Shown here piece by piece: positions 1 through 9,104 of a DNA stretch of 45,853 nt (the stretch's first letter is position 1; every line of letters begins with the position of its first letter). The position numbers and the translations under genes were made by a program. Where the stretch lies: assembly GCA_030428835.1 (NCBI GenBank), contig JAUIEP010000018.1, forward strand, positions 1-45,853. The letters are read 5' to 3'. This stretch comes from Gammaproteobacteria bacterium (lineage in GTDB: Bacteria > Pseudomonadota > Gammaproteobacteria > Pseudomonadales > Halieaceae). Under the pieces are notes generated by a model, which worked only from the letters and a program-made list of their open reading frames with translations, was not told the DNA's origin and did not search any database.

Positions 1-1002
1 CACGTAGCGGTAGTCCAGCACGCCCGTTGCCGGAATGGACTGCGCCGGGACCTTCAGGACGATGTCCGGCTCACCCAGTGAGAAGGTGGGGTTGTCGAAG
101 GTCAGTTGCGCCAGCGGATCCTCGCCGTCATCCATCGGCGCGCCGGCGTCGATCCAGTGGACCAGGGTCTGCAGCTCGGCGGGCGACATCCGGACCGCGT
201 CCTTGAGCGGCTTGCCGATGTGCGGGTCGACCTGGCCGGGCGGCATGCGCCGGGTCAGGAGCACTTCCTTCATCATGCGTGACCAACCCTGCACCATCGC
301 GTGGTCGGTCATGGCCCACGGGCCGATGCCGCCGTCGTGGTGGCACCCCACACACTGGTCGACCAGGATCGGGGCGACGTCGGCGGTGTAGGAGGGCGGC
401 ACCTTCGCGTGCCGTTCCTTCGCGGGGAAGCTGATCAGGCAGCCTGGCGCTTCGGGAATGTCGGCGGCGATCGCATTGCCGGCGAGGTGGTTGTCGAGGG
501 CGTCTTTCAGGTAGTGGTGCGTGGCTTTGGGCTTCTGCGTCTCGTAGCCGAGGCGGTCGTCTATCGGGCCGCGAAAGATCACCGCCCGGGTCTTCGGGTC
601 GATGATGAAAGTCTCCGCCGTGCGGTCGACACCCAGGCTCTCGGCCACCAGTTGCGCCTCGTCCACCAGTATGGGGAAGTCGATGCCGTATTCCGCCGCT
701 TCGGCGGCGATGCTCTCGCGGTTGTCCTGGGGCTGGGGGTTCAGCATGAAGAACGCGACGTCGTCGGCGGAGTAGGCGTCGCGCAGCGCGTGCAGGGTCG
801 GGATGCTGTTGCGGACGATGGGGCAGCCATTGCCCTGGACGAATACGACCACGGCCTTGAGATCGCCGTACCAGCTCAACTGGTGAAACCGGCCCTCGTG
901 ATCCAGCAGGGCGAAGTCGCCGATTCGGGGCGTTTCGGCCCGGGCCGTGCCCAGGGTGAGCAGGGTTAGCAGGAGTATTCCGGTCAGCCTTGACAGTCGC
1001 AT
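1..1002 (-). CDS. Exported redoxin/cytochrome c fusion protein (3' end cut by window)
   Basis: The first 334 codons are present and the gene runs out of the window at base 1. The N-terminus is a signal peptide of about 22 residues ending ARA, so the protein acts outside the cytoplasm. Residues about 27-180 form a thioredoxin-like redoxin fold with NGCPIVRN (Cys60) in the peroxiredoxin-like position. A class I haem-binding motif CVGCHH follows at 217-222, with MPPG downstream as a possible distal-ligand region. The last visible residues resemble the start of the beta-rich copper type II, ascorbate-dependent monooxygenase-like domain that often follows in this family, but that domain lies outside the window. 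It is divergent from the MMPL exporter at 1137. Redoxin plus haem assignment is firm; the C-terminal domain and the physiological role are inference. Confidence 0.8.
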   Translation of the reverse strand, partial: MRLSRLTGILLLTLLTLGTARAETPRIGDFALLDHEGRFHQLSWYGDLKAVVVFVQGNGCPIVRNSIPTLHALRDAYSADDVAFFMLNPQPQDNRESIAAEAAEYGIDFPILVDEAQLVAESLGVDRTAETFIIDPKTRAVIFRGPIDDRLGYETQKPKATHHYLKDALDNHLAGNAIAADIPEAPGCLISFPAKERHAKVPPSYTADVAPILVDQCVGCHHDGGIGPWAMTDHAMVQGWSRMMKEVLLTRRMPPGQVDPHIGKPLKDAVRMSPAELQTLVHWIDAGAPMDDGEDPLAQLTFDNPTFSLGEPDIVLKVPAQSIPATGVLDYRYV

Positions 1003-1136
1003 AAAAAGCCTCCACTGGTGCCCGATGAATCGGGGCAACTCTACCGCGTATGCCGTTGATTACGAAGCGTTTAACATTACCATTAATCCATGGGTGCTAT
1101 GGTATAACTCGCCCGGGATAACCAGTTGGAGCGGCC

Positions 1137-3458
1137 ATGCAGGGGTTCATCGATCTTCTCGTCGAGCGGCGCGTTATCCTGGCGCTGCTGAGCGTTCTCC
1201 TGGGCGCCTGGGTCGGGTACGGCATCACCCTCACCACGATGGACCCCAAGTCCGACGCGATTCTCCCCGAGGACGACCCCTACGTGGAACAGGTCGACGA
1301 GGTGGAGAAGGACTTCCCGCCCTCCAGCTCCGCGGTCTTCACGTTCATCGGCCCCGAGGGTGATATCTTCAACCGGGCCACTCTCGGCGCCATGGAAGCG
1401 CTGCACGAGCGCTTCGGCGAGGTCCAGTCCGCGGTGGCCGTGGGCTCCATCGTCAATCACCGGCTGAACGCGGTGGACGAGGACGCCTATGGCCGCGAGT
1501 ACCTGCTGCCCCCGCTGTCCTCGCTGAGCGATGCGGACCTCGACCAGGTGCGCAGCATTGCGCTGGCCGACGAGGACCTGACCAAAACGCTGCTGGCGAA
1601 GACCGGCGACATGACGCTGGCCAGCCTCAAGTACCGGCCCGGGGGCGACGGGCTGGATGAGCGGCTGGACATCGCGCGCTCCATCCTGGCGCTGCGCGAT
1701 TCACTGCGCGAGGAGTTTCCGGACGTCGAGATCTATGCTCTCGGGCGCGACCTGTTCGAACTCGACAGTTACAACGCGGCGCAGAAGGATCGCAGGAACC
1801 TCGCGCCGCTCGTCGCCGGCGCCACCACCGCCCTGTTGTGGTTTTGTCTGGGTTCGTTCGTGTACTCCATGTGCGCTTTCGCCGTGTCCTTCCTGAGTAT
1901 CGCGCTGACCGTGGGTGCCGTCGGCTGGCTGGGATACCCCTTTAACCAGATTTCGAACATGGGACCCCTGGTGGTGCTGACCATCGCCATGGCGGACGGT
2001 ATCCATATTATCTCCGTCTACCTGCAGAACCTGCACCAGGGCATGGAGAAGAAACAGGCCATGCGCGAGAGCCTCGCGCTGAATTTCCAGCCGATCACGC
2101 TGGCCACGGTGACCACCGCGATGGGCTTTCTGAGCCTCAACTACTGCACGTCGGCGGGTATCTACGGCTTCGGCAATGTGGTCGCGCTCGGTGTGGTCTG
2201 GGCCTATATCGTGACACTCACGCTGCTGCCCGCAATGGTGCTGGCGGTCCCCGTGAAGAAGGTGCCGAGGCCCCTGGGTATCAACCGCCTGATGGGCGGC
2301 ATCGGCAGGCTGGTGGCCGAGCGCGGCAACCTGCTGTTCTGGGGGAGCCTCGTCGTCATCGCGCTCACGCTCGCGATGCTGCCGCTCAACAAGGTGGACT
2401 TTGACCGCTACAGCTTCATCGACAAGGATTCGGATTTTCACAAGGTCATCACGGCGATGTCCGAGAAGATCGGGAACGACCAGTCTCTCGTGTACGCCAT
2501 CGACAGCGGGCAGTACTACGGCATCGCCGAACCCGAGTTCCTGCTGGAGCTGGAGAAGTTTTCCAACTGGCTGGAGGAGCAACCCGAGGCGAGTTTCGTC
2601 AACAGCTATATCAACCTGCTGAAGACGTTGAACAAGGCGGAGCACGACAGCGATGAGGCGTTCTACGTGCTGCCGACCGACAACCTGCAGGTCATCGATT
2701 ACCTCGTCACCTACCAGCTCATCCAGGAGATTGAGCCGCACATGGAGCCGATCTTCGATCCGGAGTACGACACGACGCGGCTCGTGGTGGGCACGTCCAA
2801 CCTCTCGAACGGGGAGTTGCTCGCCTTCAACCGCAAGATAGAGGCCTGGCTCGCGGACAACCTCAACCCGAAGTACACGGTGCGCCAGGGCAGCGGCAGC
2901 GTCGTCTACGCGCGGCTCAACCAGACGATCTCCGAGCAGTTGCTGGAGGGCTTCACCCTGAGTTTCCTGCTCATAACGCTGACGATGCTCATCGGCCTGC
3001 GCAGTATCCGCTACGGCCTGCTCAGCATCGTGCCCAACCTGTTCCCTGTCACGATCGTGTTTGGTGTGTGGGGCCTGTTGGTCGGCGAGTTGAGCCCTTA
3101 CATCCTGATGCTGTTCTCGATCAGCATCGGGCTGGTGGTCGACGATTCGGTCCACGTGCTGAGCAAGTACATCGCTGCCCGTCGCGCGGGTAAATCGCCG
3201 GAGGACGCCGTGCAGTACTCGCTCAATCGCGCCGGTTCCGCCATCGCGATCACGACCGCGGCGTTGGCGATGGGTACGATCATCCTGGTGTTCTCCAATA
3301 CCTACTACTACCAGAACGTGGCGCTCATGCTGACGCCGATCATCCTGGTCGCGCTGTTGCTCGACCTGCTGTTCCTGCCCCCGCTGCTGGTGAAGTTCGA
3401 TCGCTGGCTGGAGGGGCGGGGCATGTCGATCGCGGGGGCGGGCGGCGCTGCCGCCTGA
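1137..3458 (+). CDS. MMPL/RND-superfamily exporter
   Basis: A 773-residue inner-membrane protein with the duplicated RND layout. Each half has one N-terminal membrane helix, a large periplasmic loop and a block of about five helices (roughly 225-375 and 605-755). MADGIHI in the first half and GLVVDDSVHVLSKY in the second are the conserved transmembrane-4-like segments of the MMPL/COG1033 group, where acidic residues are thought to couple proton flow to transport. Members move lipids, hopanoids or other hydrophobic compounds. No membrane-fusion or outer-membrane partner is encoded nearby, so the substrate is unknown. The start is ATG at 1137 with GGAG at 1128-1131. An extended -10-like TGCTATGGT lies at 1095-1103. 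The downstream gene is convergent. Confidence 0.9.
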   Translation: MQGFIDLLVERRVILALLSVLLGAWVGYGITLTTMDPKSDAILPEDDPYVEQVDEVEKDFPPSSSAVFTFIGPEGDIFNRATLGAMEALHERFGEVQSAVAVGSIVNHRLNAVDEDAYGREYLLPPLSSLSDADLDQVRSIALADEDLTKTLLAKTGDMTLASLKYRPGGDGLDERLDIARSILALRDSLREEFPDVEIYALGRDLFELDSYNAAQKDRRNLAPLVAGATTALLWFCLGSFVYSMCAFAVSFLSIALTVGAVGWLGYPFNQISNMGPLVVLTIAMADGIHIISVYLQNLHQGMEKKQAMRESLALNFQPITLATVTTAMGFLSLNYCTSAGIYGFGNVVALGVVWAYIVTLTLLPAMVLAVPVKKVPRPLGINRLMGGIGRLVAERGNLLFWGSLVVIALTLAMLPLNKVDFDRYSFIDKDSDFHKVITAMSEKIGNDQSLVYAIDSGQYYGIAEPEFLLELEKFSNWLEEQPEASFVNSYINLLKTLNKAEHDSDEAFYVLPTDNLQVIDYLVTYQLIQEIEPHMEPIFDPEYDTTRLVVGTSNLSNGELLAFNRKIEAWLADNLNPKYTVRQGSGSVVYARLNQTISEQLLEGFTLSFLLITLTMLIGLRSIRYGLLSIVPNLFPVTIVFGVWGLLVGELSPYILMLFSISIGLVVDDSVHVLSKYIAARRAGKSPEDAVQYSLNRAGSAIAITTAALAMGTIILVFSNTYYYQNVALMLTPIILVALLLDLLFLPPLLVKFDRWLEGRGMSIAGAGGAAA

Positions 3459-3459
3459 C

Positions 3460-3474
3460 GGGGACTCAGTCCCC
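3460..3474. terminator. GC-rich hairpin between convergent genes
   Basis: GGGGAC-TCA-GTCCCC is a perfect 6-bp stem with a 3-nt loop. It starts one base after the MMPL stop codon and overlaps the last codons of the leftward small gene. There is no T-run on either side, so it is not a canonical intrinsic terminator. It may slow convergent transcription. Confidence 0.3.
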
Positions 3475-3648
3475 GGGCAGGATCATCGTACTGACCGTGG
3501 GCTCGGTTTCCGCGTCGTCCTGTGGGTCGTCCGCTCGGGGCGGGCGCTGCAGTTTTTCGAGGATTTCCTCGCGTTTCCTGGCCGCTTCCTCGGCGCTTAT
3601 CTCCGGGGTTTTACTCCCGGTGTTGCGTTTTTCCGGCACGCGGCTCAC
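3466..3648 (-). CDS. Small charged protein translationally coupled to acyl-CoA synthetase
   Basis: This 60-residue reading frame begins with a GTG that overlaps the synthetase stop codon (GTGA), the usual sign of translational coupling. The product is hydrophilic, with a central segment rich in Glu, Lys and Arg (EEAARKREEILEKLQ) likely to form one amphipathic helix, and an acidic Asp/Glu-rich tail. No signal peptide, membrane segment or known domain is visible and I do not recognise the family. The coupling suggests it is co-made with the synthetase. It could also be a chance frame, although the GTGA junction and the coherent composition argue against that. Confidence 0.5.
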   Translation of the reverse strand: MSRVPEKRNTGSKTPEISAEEAARKREEILEKLQRPPRADDPQDDAETEPTVSTMILPGD

Positions 3649-5327
3649 TCCTGCCAGATGACGCGTTCGCCGCTGTCGTACCAGGCATCGAGCAGCGGTG
3701 CGTAGGCGGCCTCCACCACGTCGCGCTTGATCTTCAACGTCGGCGTGAGGAAATTGTTGCTGGTGTCCCATACGTCTTTCACGATTGCAATGAATTGCAA
3801 AGTCTCGTATTCCTCCACCTGCGCGTTGACCTGGGCGAGCAGGTTCTCGAAATGGCGGGTGAGCTCCGCGCGAAACGCCGGGTCGTTCACGCGGTCGCGA
3901 ACCTCCTCGGCAAGCTGCACCACCGCGTGGGCAGCCGGGCGGCCGGACCCGGACACACAGGACAGCTCGATGTTATTGTCGACGTTGAGCAGGTTCTCGA
4001 TGGGCGCCGGGGCCACGTACTTGCCCTTACTGGTCTTGAAGATCTCCTTCACGCGCCCGGTAATACTGAGCAGTCCCTCGGGACTGTAGGTTCCGCGGTC
4101 GCCGGTCTTGAAGAAACCGTCCTCGGTGTAACACTCCGCGGTCAGTTCCGGCGCCTTGTAGTAGCCGACCATGTTGCCGGGTGAGCGGATCTGGATCTCG
4201 CCCTCGTCACTGATGCGCGTCTCCACGCCCTCCGCGGGGACGCCGACGAAACCCGCGCGACGGATCTCCGGCTTCGACATGTGCGACCAGGCGAAGTCCT
4301 CGGTCATGCCGTAACCCTCCAGCAGGCAGATGCCCAGCGACTCGTACCACTCGATCAGTTCCCTGGGGATCGGCGCGGAACCAGAGCCCGCCATGCGCAC
4401 GTGTTCCAGTCCGAGACCCTCCAGCACCGTGCGGCGCACGCGCTTGCCGAGTATCGGCAGTTTCAACAGCAGGGAGAGGCGCTTCTCCGGCAGCTTCCGG
4501 AACACGCCCAACTGGAACTTCAGCCACAGCCGCGGCACGGAGATGAACAGCGTGGGGCGGGCGCGCTGCAGGTCCGCGAGAAACGTGTCGAGGGTCTCGG
4601 CAAAGTAGACCTGCATGCCGCTGAAGAACGACGAGACCTCCACGTTGGCGCGTTCGAACACGTGCGCGAGCGGCAGGTAGGACAACATGCGGTCCTCGCT
4701 CGTAATGCCGAGGTCGGCGACGCCGAGTTGCGCGGGAACCGAAACGGAACGGAAACTGTGCATGACGCCTTTCGGCCTGCCCGTACTGCCGGAGGTGTAA
4801 CACATCAGGCACAGGTCGTCGGGCGCGCGGGTGGGGCTGTCCGCGATGGGCTCGTGGCGCGCGATGATGTCGTCCCACTGCGGCAGGTCGTCTTTTGGCG
4901 CGAGGGGCAGAGCGATGCGCGGCATGTCGGCGGGGATCCCGTGCTTGATGTCGTCCCAGTCATCGAGCTTGCCGACGAAGACCATCCTCGAGTCGGAATG
5001 GTCGAGAATGTATGCCACGGTGTCGGCGTTCAGCGTGGGGTAGAGCGCGATGCTGGCATGTCCGGCCATCCAGATGGCGAGATCGGCGATGACGAAGTGC
5101 GCGCAGTTTTTCGAGATCAGCGCGATGTGGCTGCCGGGAGGCAGGTCCAGCGAGCGCAGGTGGGCCGCCATGCGGCGCGCCTCGTTCATGGTCTGGCGCC
5201 AGGTGTACTCCACCACCTGCCCGTCGCCGACGGGCTGTGTCATGTACAGGCGGTCGGGGGTGTTATTTTCCCACTCGTAGGCCGCATCCAGCATTGTCCT
5301 GATCGAATCGTTCATATCGGTAGCCAC
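3645..5327 (-). CDS. AMP-dependent long-chain-type acyl-CoA synthetase
   Basis: A 560-residue ANL-superfamily enzyme that activates a carboxylic acid with ATP and links it to CoA. The phosphate-binding loop CYTSGSTGRPKG is at 176-187. The A5 region GYGMTED is near residue 347, and the hinge (TGDRG, then GRVKEIFKTSKGKYV) is present with the catalytic lysine region. The divergence and the FKTSKGKYVAP signature fit long-chain/FACL-type synthetases more than acetyl- or propionyl-CoA synthetases. No signal peptide is seen. It starts 60 bases after glcF on the same strand, so it may be read through from the glycolate operon, but a separate promoter is possible. An alternative start is Met5. The substrate cannot be fixed. 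Confidence 0.88.
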   Translation of the reverse strand: MATDMNDSIRTMLDAAYEWENNTPDRLYMTQPVGDGQVVEYTWRQTMNEARRMAAHLRSLDLPPGSHIALISKNCAHFVIADLAIWMAGHASIALYPTLNADTVAYILDHSDSRMVFVGKLDDWDDIKHGIPADMPRIALPLAPKDDLPQWDDIIARHEPIADSPTRAPDDLCLMCYTSGSTGRPKGVMHSFRSVSVPAQLGVADLGITSEDRMLSYLPLAHVFERANVEVSSFFSGMQVYFAETLDTFLADLQRARPTLFISVPRLWLKFQLGVFRKLPEKRLSLLLKLPILGKRVRRTVLEGLGLEHVRMAGSGSAPIPRELIEWYESLGICLLEGYGMTEDFAWSHMSKPEIRRAGFVGVPAEGVETRISDEGEIQIRSPGNMVGYYKAPELTAECYTEDGFFKTGDRGTYSPEGLLSITGRVKEIFKTSKGKYVAPAPIENLLNVDNNIELSCVSGSGRPAAHAVVQLAEEVRDRVNDPAFRAELTRHFENLLAQVNAQVEEYETLQFIAIVKDVWDTSNNFLTPTLKIKRDVVEAAYAPLLDAWYDSGERVIWQE

Positions 5328-5387
5328 TCTTTCACGTGTGCAGGCGCAATTTTCCCCGTGTCCAAACTATAGCAAAGCCGGTTGCCC

Positions 5388-6596
5388 TCACACCGCATCG
5401 AACAGCTCGATCCAGTGTTTCACGGGTATATCGGGAGACTGCAGGTGCAGTTGGCAGCCGATATTCGCCGTGACGATGAGGTCGGGCGCGTCACTCGCAA
5501 GATTCGCCAGCGCGCGCTCGCGCAACCGGCCGCTGATCCGGGGCTGCAGGATGGAGTAGCTGCCGGCGGAGCCGCAGCACAGGTGTTCATCCTGCGTCGC
5601 CGCCAGCGAGAAACCCGCGCGCGACAGGATGTCCCGCAGCAGCCCCTGCTCGCCGAGGCCGTGCTGGAGGGTGCAGGGCGTATGTACGGCAATGCGACCG
5701 ACATCCGTCCTCGGAGAGAGCGCCTCGAGGTCTTCGGCTGCCAGTACCCGCGCGAGGTCCCTGTGCATGGACGAGATTGTTGCGGCCTTGTCGGCGTAGC
5801 CGGGGTCCGCCGCCATGAGTTCGCCGTACTGCGCGATGTGCGCGCCGCACCCCGAGGCGCTGGCGACGATGGCCTCCGCACCCGCCTCGACGTGCGGCCA
5901 CCAGGCGTCGATATTGCGCCGTATGCGCTCGCGGCCCGCGTCCTCCGCGGCCAGGTGGTGGTCGAGGGCGCCGCAGCAGGTGGCCTGCGCGACGCCGACC
6001 AGCGTGATCCCCAGCCGGTCCAGCACGCGCTTCGCCGCGGCATTGGTCAGGGGCGTGGCGGCGCGCTGCACGCAACCCTCCAGTACGAGCATGCGTCGCG
6101 CGTGAGCCGTGCCCGGCAGCTTCCCGGCGCGTTGCCCCGCCGGAATTTTCCGCCGCAGCGCAGCGGGCAGGAGTGGCCGCACCAGGCGCGCTGCAACGAG
6201 GCCGGCGCGCAGCAAGCTGGGTTTTGCAAAGCCGAAGCGCAGCAGGCGTCGCGCGATGCGCCCGGCGGTCGCGCGCGGCGCCTCGACCTCGATCAGTGCG
6301 CGGCCGATATCCAGCAGTTGCGCGTACTGCATGCCCGAGGGGCAGGTAGTTTCGCAGCTCCGGCAGGTGAGGCAGCGATCCAGGTGGGTGCGCGTCTCCG
6401 CGCCCGCGCTGCCTTCCTCGAGCAGTGACTTGATCAGGTAGATGCGGCCCCGGGGGCTGTCGCGTTCGTCGCGGCCGTCGAGGTAGGTGGGACAGGTTTC
6501 GAGGCAGAAGCCGCAGTGCACGCACGCGCTGGTGAGATCCCTTGCCCGCAGTGCCGTGGGCTCGTTCGCGAAGCGCGCGTGCAGTTCGATGTGCAT
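5388..6596 (-). CDS. glcF: Glycolate oxidase iron-sulfur subunit GlcF
   Basis: A 402-residue subunit that passes electrons from the flavin subunits of glycolate dehydrogenase toward the quinone pool. Two 4Fe-4S motifs are clear: CVHCGFCLETCP (25-36) and CLTCRSCETTCP (75-86). The C-terminal half has two cysteine-rich CCG-type domains (ATCCGALDHH, and HLCCGSAGSYS near the end). The ATG at 6594-6596 lies two bases after the glcE stop. A longer frame upstream overlaps glcE and is not needed. Length and motifs match the E. coli GlcF family. It is the third gene of a glcDEF operon. Confidence 0.93.
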   Translation of the reverse strand: MHIELHARFANEPTALRARDLTSACVHCGFCLETCPTYLDGRDERDSPRGRIYLIKSLLEEGSAGAETRTHLDRCLTCRSCETTCPSGMQYAQLLDIGRALIEVEAPRATAGRIARRLLRFGFAKPSLLRAGLVAARLVRPLLPAALRRKIPAGQRAGKLPGTAHARRMLVLEGCVQRAATPLTNAAAKRVLDRLGITLVGVAQATCCGALDHHLAAEDAGRERIRRNIDAWWPHVEAGAEAIVASASGCGAHIAQYGELMAADPGYADKAATISSMHRDLARVLAAEDLEALSPRTDVGRIAVHTPCTLQHGLGEQGLLRDILSRAGFSLAATQDEHLCCGSAGSYSILQPRISGRLRERALANLASDAPDLIVTANIGCQLHLQSPDIPVKHWIELFDAV

Positions 6597-6598
6597 CG

Positions 6599-7660
6599 TT
6601 ACAGCCAGCTGTACAGGCGACCGGGATTGAGGACGCCCGCGGGGTCGAAGGCCTGCTTCAGCCGCGTCTGCAGGCGCTGTTCCACACTCGACAACGGTGC
6701 CCGAACCTCCCCGGCGCGATCGCCACCGCGAAACAGCGTGGCGTGGCCACCCCCGTGCGATGCATAGCGCTGCAGGGACGCCACGTGTGGCTCGCCGCGC
6801 ACCCAGCGCTGGGCGCCGCACCAGTCGATCAGCATCGGTCCGAAACTGTCGGTGGCGGGCGAGGACGCGTTCATGGACAGGCGCCACAACGGCGCATCGC
6901 CACCGAAGAAGGGTAACTGCATGTCCCGCAGTGACGCCCAGGGCGCGTCCGCGTCCGCCAGCGTATCGCCGCCCCACAGGCCGGCCGTGTGTCGCACCGC
7001 GCTCTCTGCCCCGGACAGGCGCAGGAACAGCGCGCCGTCGATCCAGGCGGCCCCACTCAGCGGTCGCGGTTCCGCCGCCCGCCGGTTCATGCTGGCGATG
7101 GCATCGTCGATGTCCATGTCGTAGCGCAGGGTCACGCTGTGTTCGGGCACAGGCAGCACCTTCAGGCTGGCCTCCAGCACGACACCGAGCGTGCCCAGCG
7201 CGCCCGCCTGCAGTCGCGACACGTCATAGCCCGCGACGTTCTTCATCACGCTGCCGCCGAAGCGCAGTGTCTCGCCCTTGCCGTTCACCAGCGTGACGCC
7301 GAGCACGGCATCGCGTATCGAGCCGCGCCACGGCCGCGCGGGGCCATTGAGATTGCAGGCGAGGGTGCCGCCCAGGGTGGCGCGGCCGCCGAAGTCGGGC
7401 GGGTCGAACGCCAGGCACTGGCGCTCTGCGGCGAGGGTGGCCCGCAGTTGCGTGAGCGGCGTACCGGCGCGGGCGGTGATCACCAGCTCCCGGGGGTGGT
7501 AATCGATCACGCCGGTGTGGGCGGCGACCGACAGGTTGCCGCCGTCGCAGTCGCGCCCCGCCAGGTGTCGCTTGCTGTCGCCGCCGACAATGTACAGCGG
7601 CCGTCCCGCGGCAGCGGCGGCCGCGACCTCGGCGGCGATCGCGGCTGTGCAATCACCCAT
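6599..7660 (-). CDS. glcE: Glycolate oxidase FAD-binding subunit GlcE
   Basis: A 353-residue FAD-linked oxidase subunit in the PCMH-type flavin fold. PLYIVGGDSKRHLAG near residue 22 and the long conserved stretch TLGGTLACNLNGP ... GSVMKNVAGYDVSRLQAGALGTLGVV at about 95-160 are typical of GlcE. GlcE pairs with GlcD and GlcF to oxidise glycolate (also D-lactate) to glyoxylate. The start overlaps the end of glcD by 8 bases and the stop is two bases before glcF, so translation is tightly coupled. No unusual residues were seen. Confidence 0.92.
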   Translation of the reverse strand: MGDCTAAIAAEVAAAAAAGRPLYIVGGDSKRHLAGRDCDGGNLSVAAHTGVIDYHPRELVITARAGTPLTQLRATLAAERQCLAFDPPDFGGRATLGGTLACNLNGPARPWRGSIRDAVLGVTLVNGKGETLRFGGSVMKNVAGYDVSRLQAGALGTLGVVLEASLKVLPVPEHSVTLRYDMDIDDAIASMNRRAAEPRPLSGAAWIDGALFLRLSGAESAVRHTAGLWGGDTLADADAPWASLRDMQLPFFGGDAPLWRLSMNASSPATDSFGPMLIDWCGAQRWVRGEPHVASLQRYASHGGGHATLFRGGDRAGEVRAPLSSVEQRLQTRLKQAFDPAGVLNPGRLYSWL

Positions 7661-9104
7661 GGGTGTGCCGCCCGGGCAGCGCGCGGTACTCCTGGCAGCG
7701 CTTGAGGATGGGTACGCCCTTGCCGGGGTTCAGCGTGAGGGCGGGATCGAACGCCGCCTTGATGTCCTCGAGTTGCGCGAGCTCCTCGGGACTGAACTGG
7801 TCCGGCATCGTGTTCAGCTTCTCAATGCCCACGCCGTGTTCGCCGGTGATGCAGCCGCCAGCCCGCACGGAGAGCCGCAGGATGTCCTCGCCCAGTCGTT
7901 CGGCGCGCCGCACCGAGTCCGGATCGCCGCCGTCGAACAGGATCAGCGGGTGCAGGTTGCCGTCGCCGGCGTGGAAGACATTCGCCACCCGCAGCTGATA
8001 GTCCGCCGCAAGGCGCTGGATCTCGTGCAGCACGCTCGCGATCTGCCCGCGCGGAATGGTGCCGTCCATGCAGTAGTAGTCCGGTGACAGGCGGCCGACG
8101 GCGGGAAACGCGGACTTGCGCCCCTTCCACAGCAGTTGCCGGTGCGCCTCGTCGCGCGACAGCTCGAGCGAGGTCGCGCCGCGGGCGCGAAACAGTTCTG
8201 CGACGGTCGCGCCGTGCTGCGCCACTTCCTCCGCCGTGCCGTCGAGTTCGCACAACAGGATGGCCTCGGCGTCCCGCGGGTAGCCGGCCTGGGCAAAATC
8301 CTCCGCCGCCTGGATCGCCAGCCTGTCCATCATCTCCAGGCCCGCGGGAACGATGCCTGCCGCGATCACATCGCCCACCGCGTCGCCCGCGTCGGTGACG
8401 CTCGCAAAACCCGCCATCACCACCTGCGCGGTCTCGGGGATGGGCAACAGGCGCACCATGACTTCCGTCACAACCGCGAGCAGGCCCTCGGAGCCGGTCA
8501 GCAGCGCCATGAGGTCCAGCCCCGGGCTGTCCAGCGCGCGGCCGCCTATTTTCAGTTCCTCGCCCTCGATCGTGAGCAGTTTCAGCGCGAGGATGTTGTG
8601 CACGGTGAGTCCGTACTTCAGGCAGTGCACGCCGCCGGAATTCGCGGCCACGTTGCCGCCGATGCTGCAGGCGATCTGCGAGGACGGGTCGGGGCCGTAG
8701 AACAGGCCGTGCGCCGCTGCCGCGGTGGAGATGGCGAGGTTGGAGACGCCCGGCTGCACGCGCGCGGTGCGGCCCAGGGGATCGATCTCGACGATCCTGT
8801 CGAGTTTGGACAGGCACAGCAGCACGCCTTCGGGGTGCGGCATCGAACCCGCGGTCAGGCCGGTGCCGGCACCGCGTGGCACGACCGGTACGCCCAGCTC
8901 ATGGCAGGTGCGCAACACCGCCTGCGCCTGTTCGGCCGTTTCCGGCAACGCCACGGCCAGCGGCAGATCGCGGTACAGGGGGAGGGCGTCGCACTCATAG
9001 GGGCGCTGGCCCTCCGCATCAATGATCAGGTTCTGTGCCGCCAGGATGTCTGCCAGGCGACGCAGCAGGGTGTCGCGATCTACCGGAGCGAGCGGTGCGT
9101 TCAC
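7653..9104 (-). CDS. glcD: Glycolate oxidase catalytic subunit GlcD
   Basis: A 483-residue FAD-linked oxidase. Residues about 50-230 are the FAD-binding PCMH domain (VPRGAGTGLTAGS, and GGNVAANSGGVHCLKYG). The C-terminal half is the substrate cap, with NVFHAGDGNLHP and the terminal ITGEHGVGIEKL typical of GlcD/D-2-hydroxyacid dehydrogenases. The reaction is glycolate to glyoxylate, feeding glyoxylate metabolism and useful where algal glycolate is available. I chose the GTG at 9102-9104 because it overlaps the stop of yjbQ as GTGA. The open frame extends farther upstream but only through yjbQ sequence. The start is therefore coupled to yjbQ. Confidence 0.92.
   Translation of the reverse strand: MNAPLAPVDRDTLLRRLADILAAQNLIIDAEGQRPYECDALPLYRDLPLAVALPETAEQAQAVLRTCHELGVPVVPRGAGTGLTAGSMPHPEGVLLCLSKLDRIVEIDPLGRTARVQPGVSNLAISTAAAAHGLFYGPDPSSQIACSIGGNVAANSGGVHCLKYGLTVHNILALKLLTIEGEELKIGGRALDSPGLDLMALLTGSEGLLAVVTEVMVRLLPIPETAQVVMAGFASVTDAGDAVGDVIAAGIVPAGLEMMDRLAIQAAEDFAQAGYPRDAEAILLCELDGTAEEVAQHGATVAELFRARGATSLELSRDEAHRQLLWKGRKSAFPAVGRLSPDYYCMDGTIPRGQIASVLHEIQRLAADYQLRVANVFHAGDGNLHPLILFDGGDPDSVRRAERLGEDILRLSVRAGGCITGEHGVGIEKLNTMPDQFSPEELAQLEDIKAAFDPALTLNPGKGVPILKRCQEYRALPGRHTHG

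Noticed and set aside
1701-3155. Long open frame antisense to the MMPL gene
   Set aside because: It is a GC-bias shadow with His/Gln/Arg-rich low-complexity translation and no domains.
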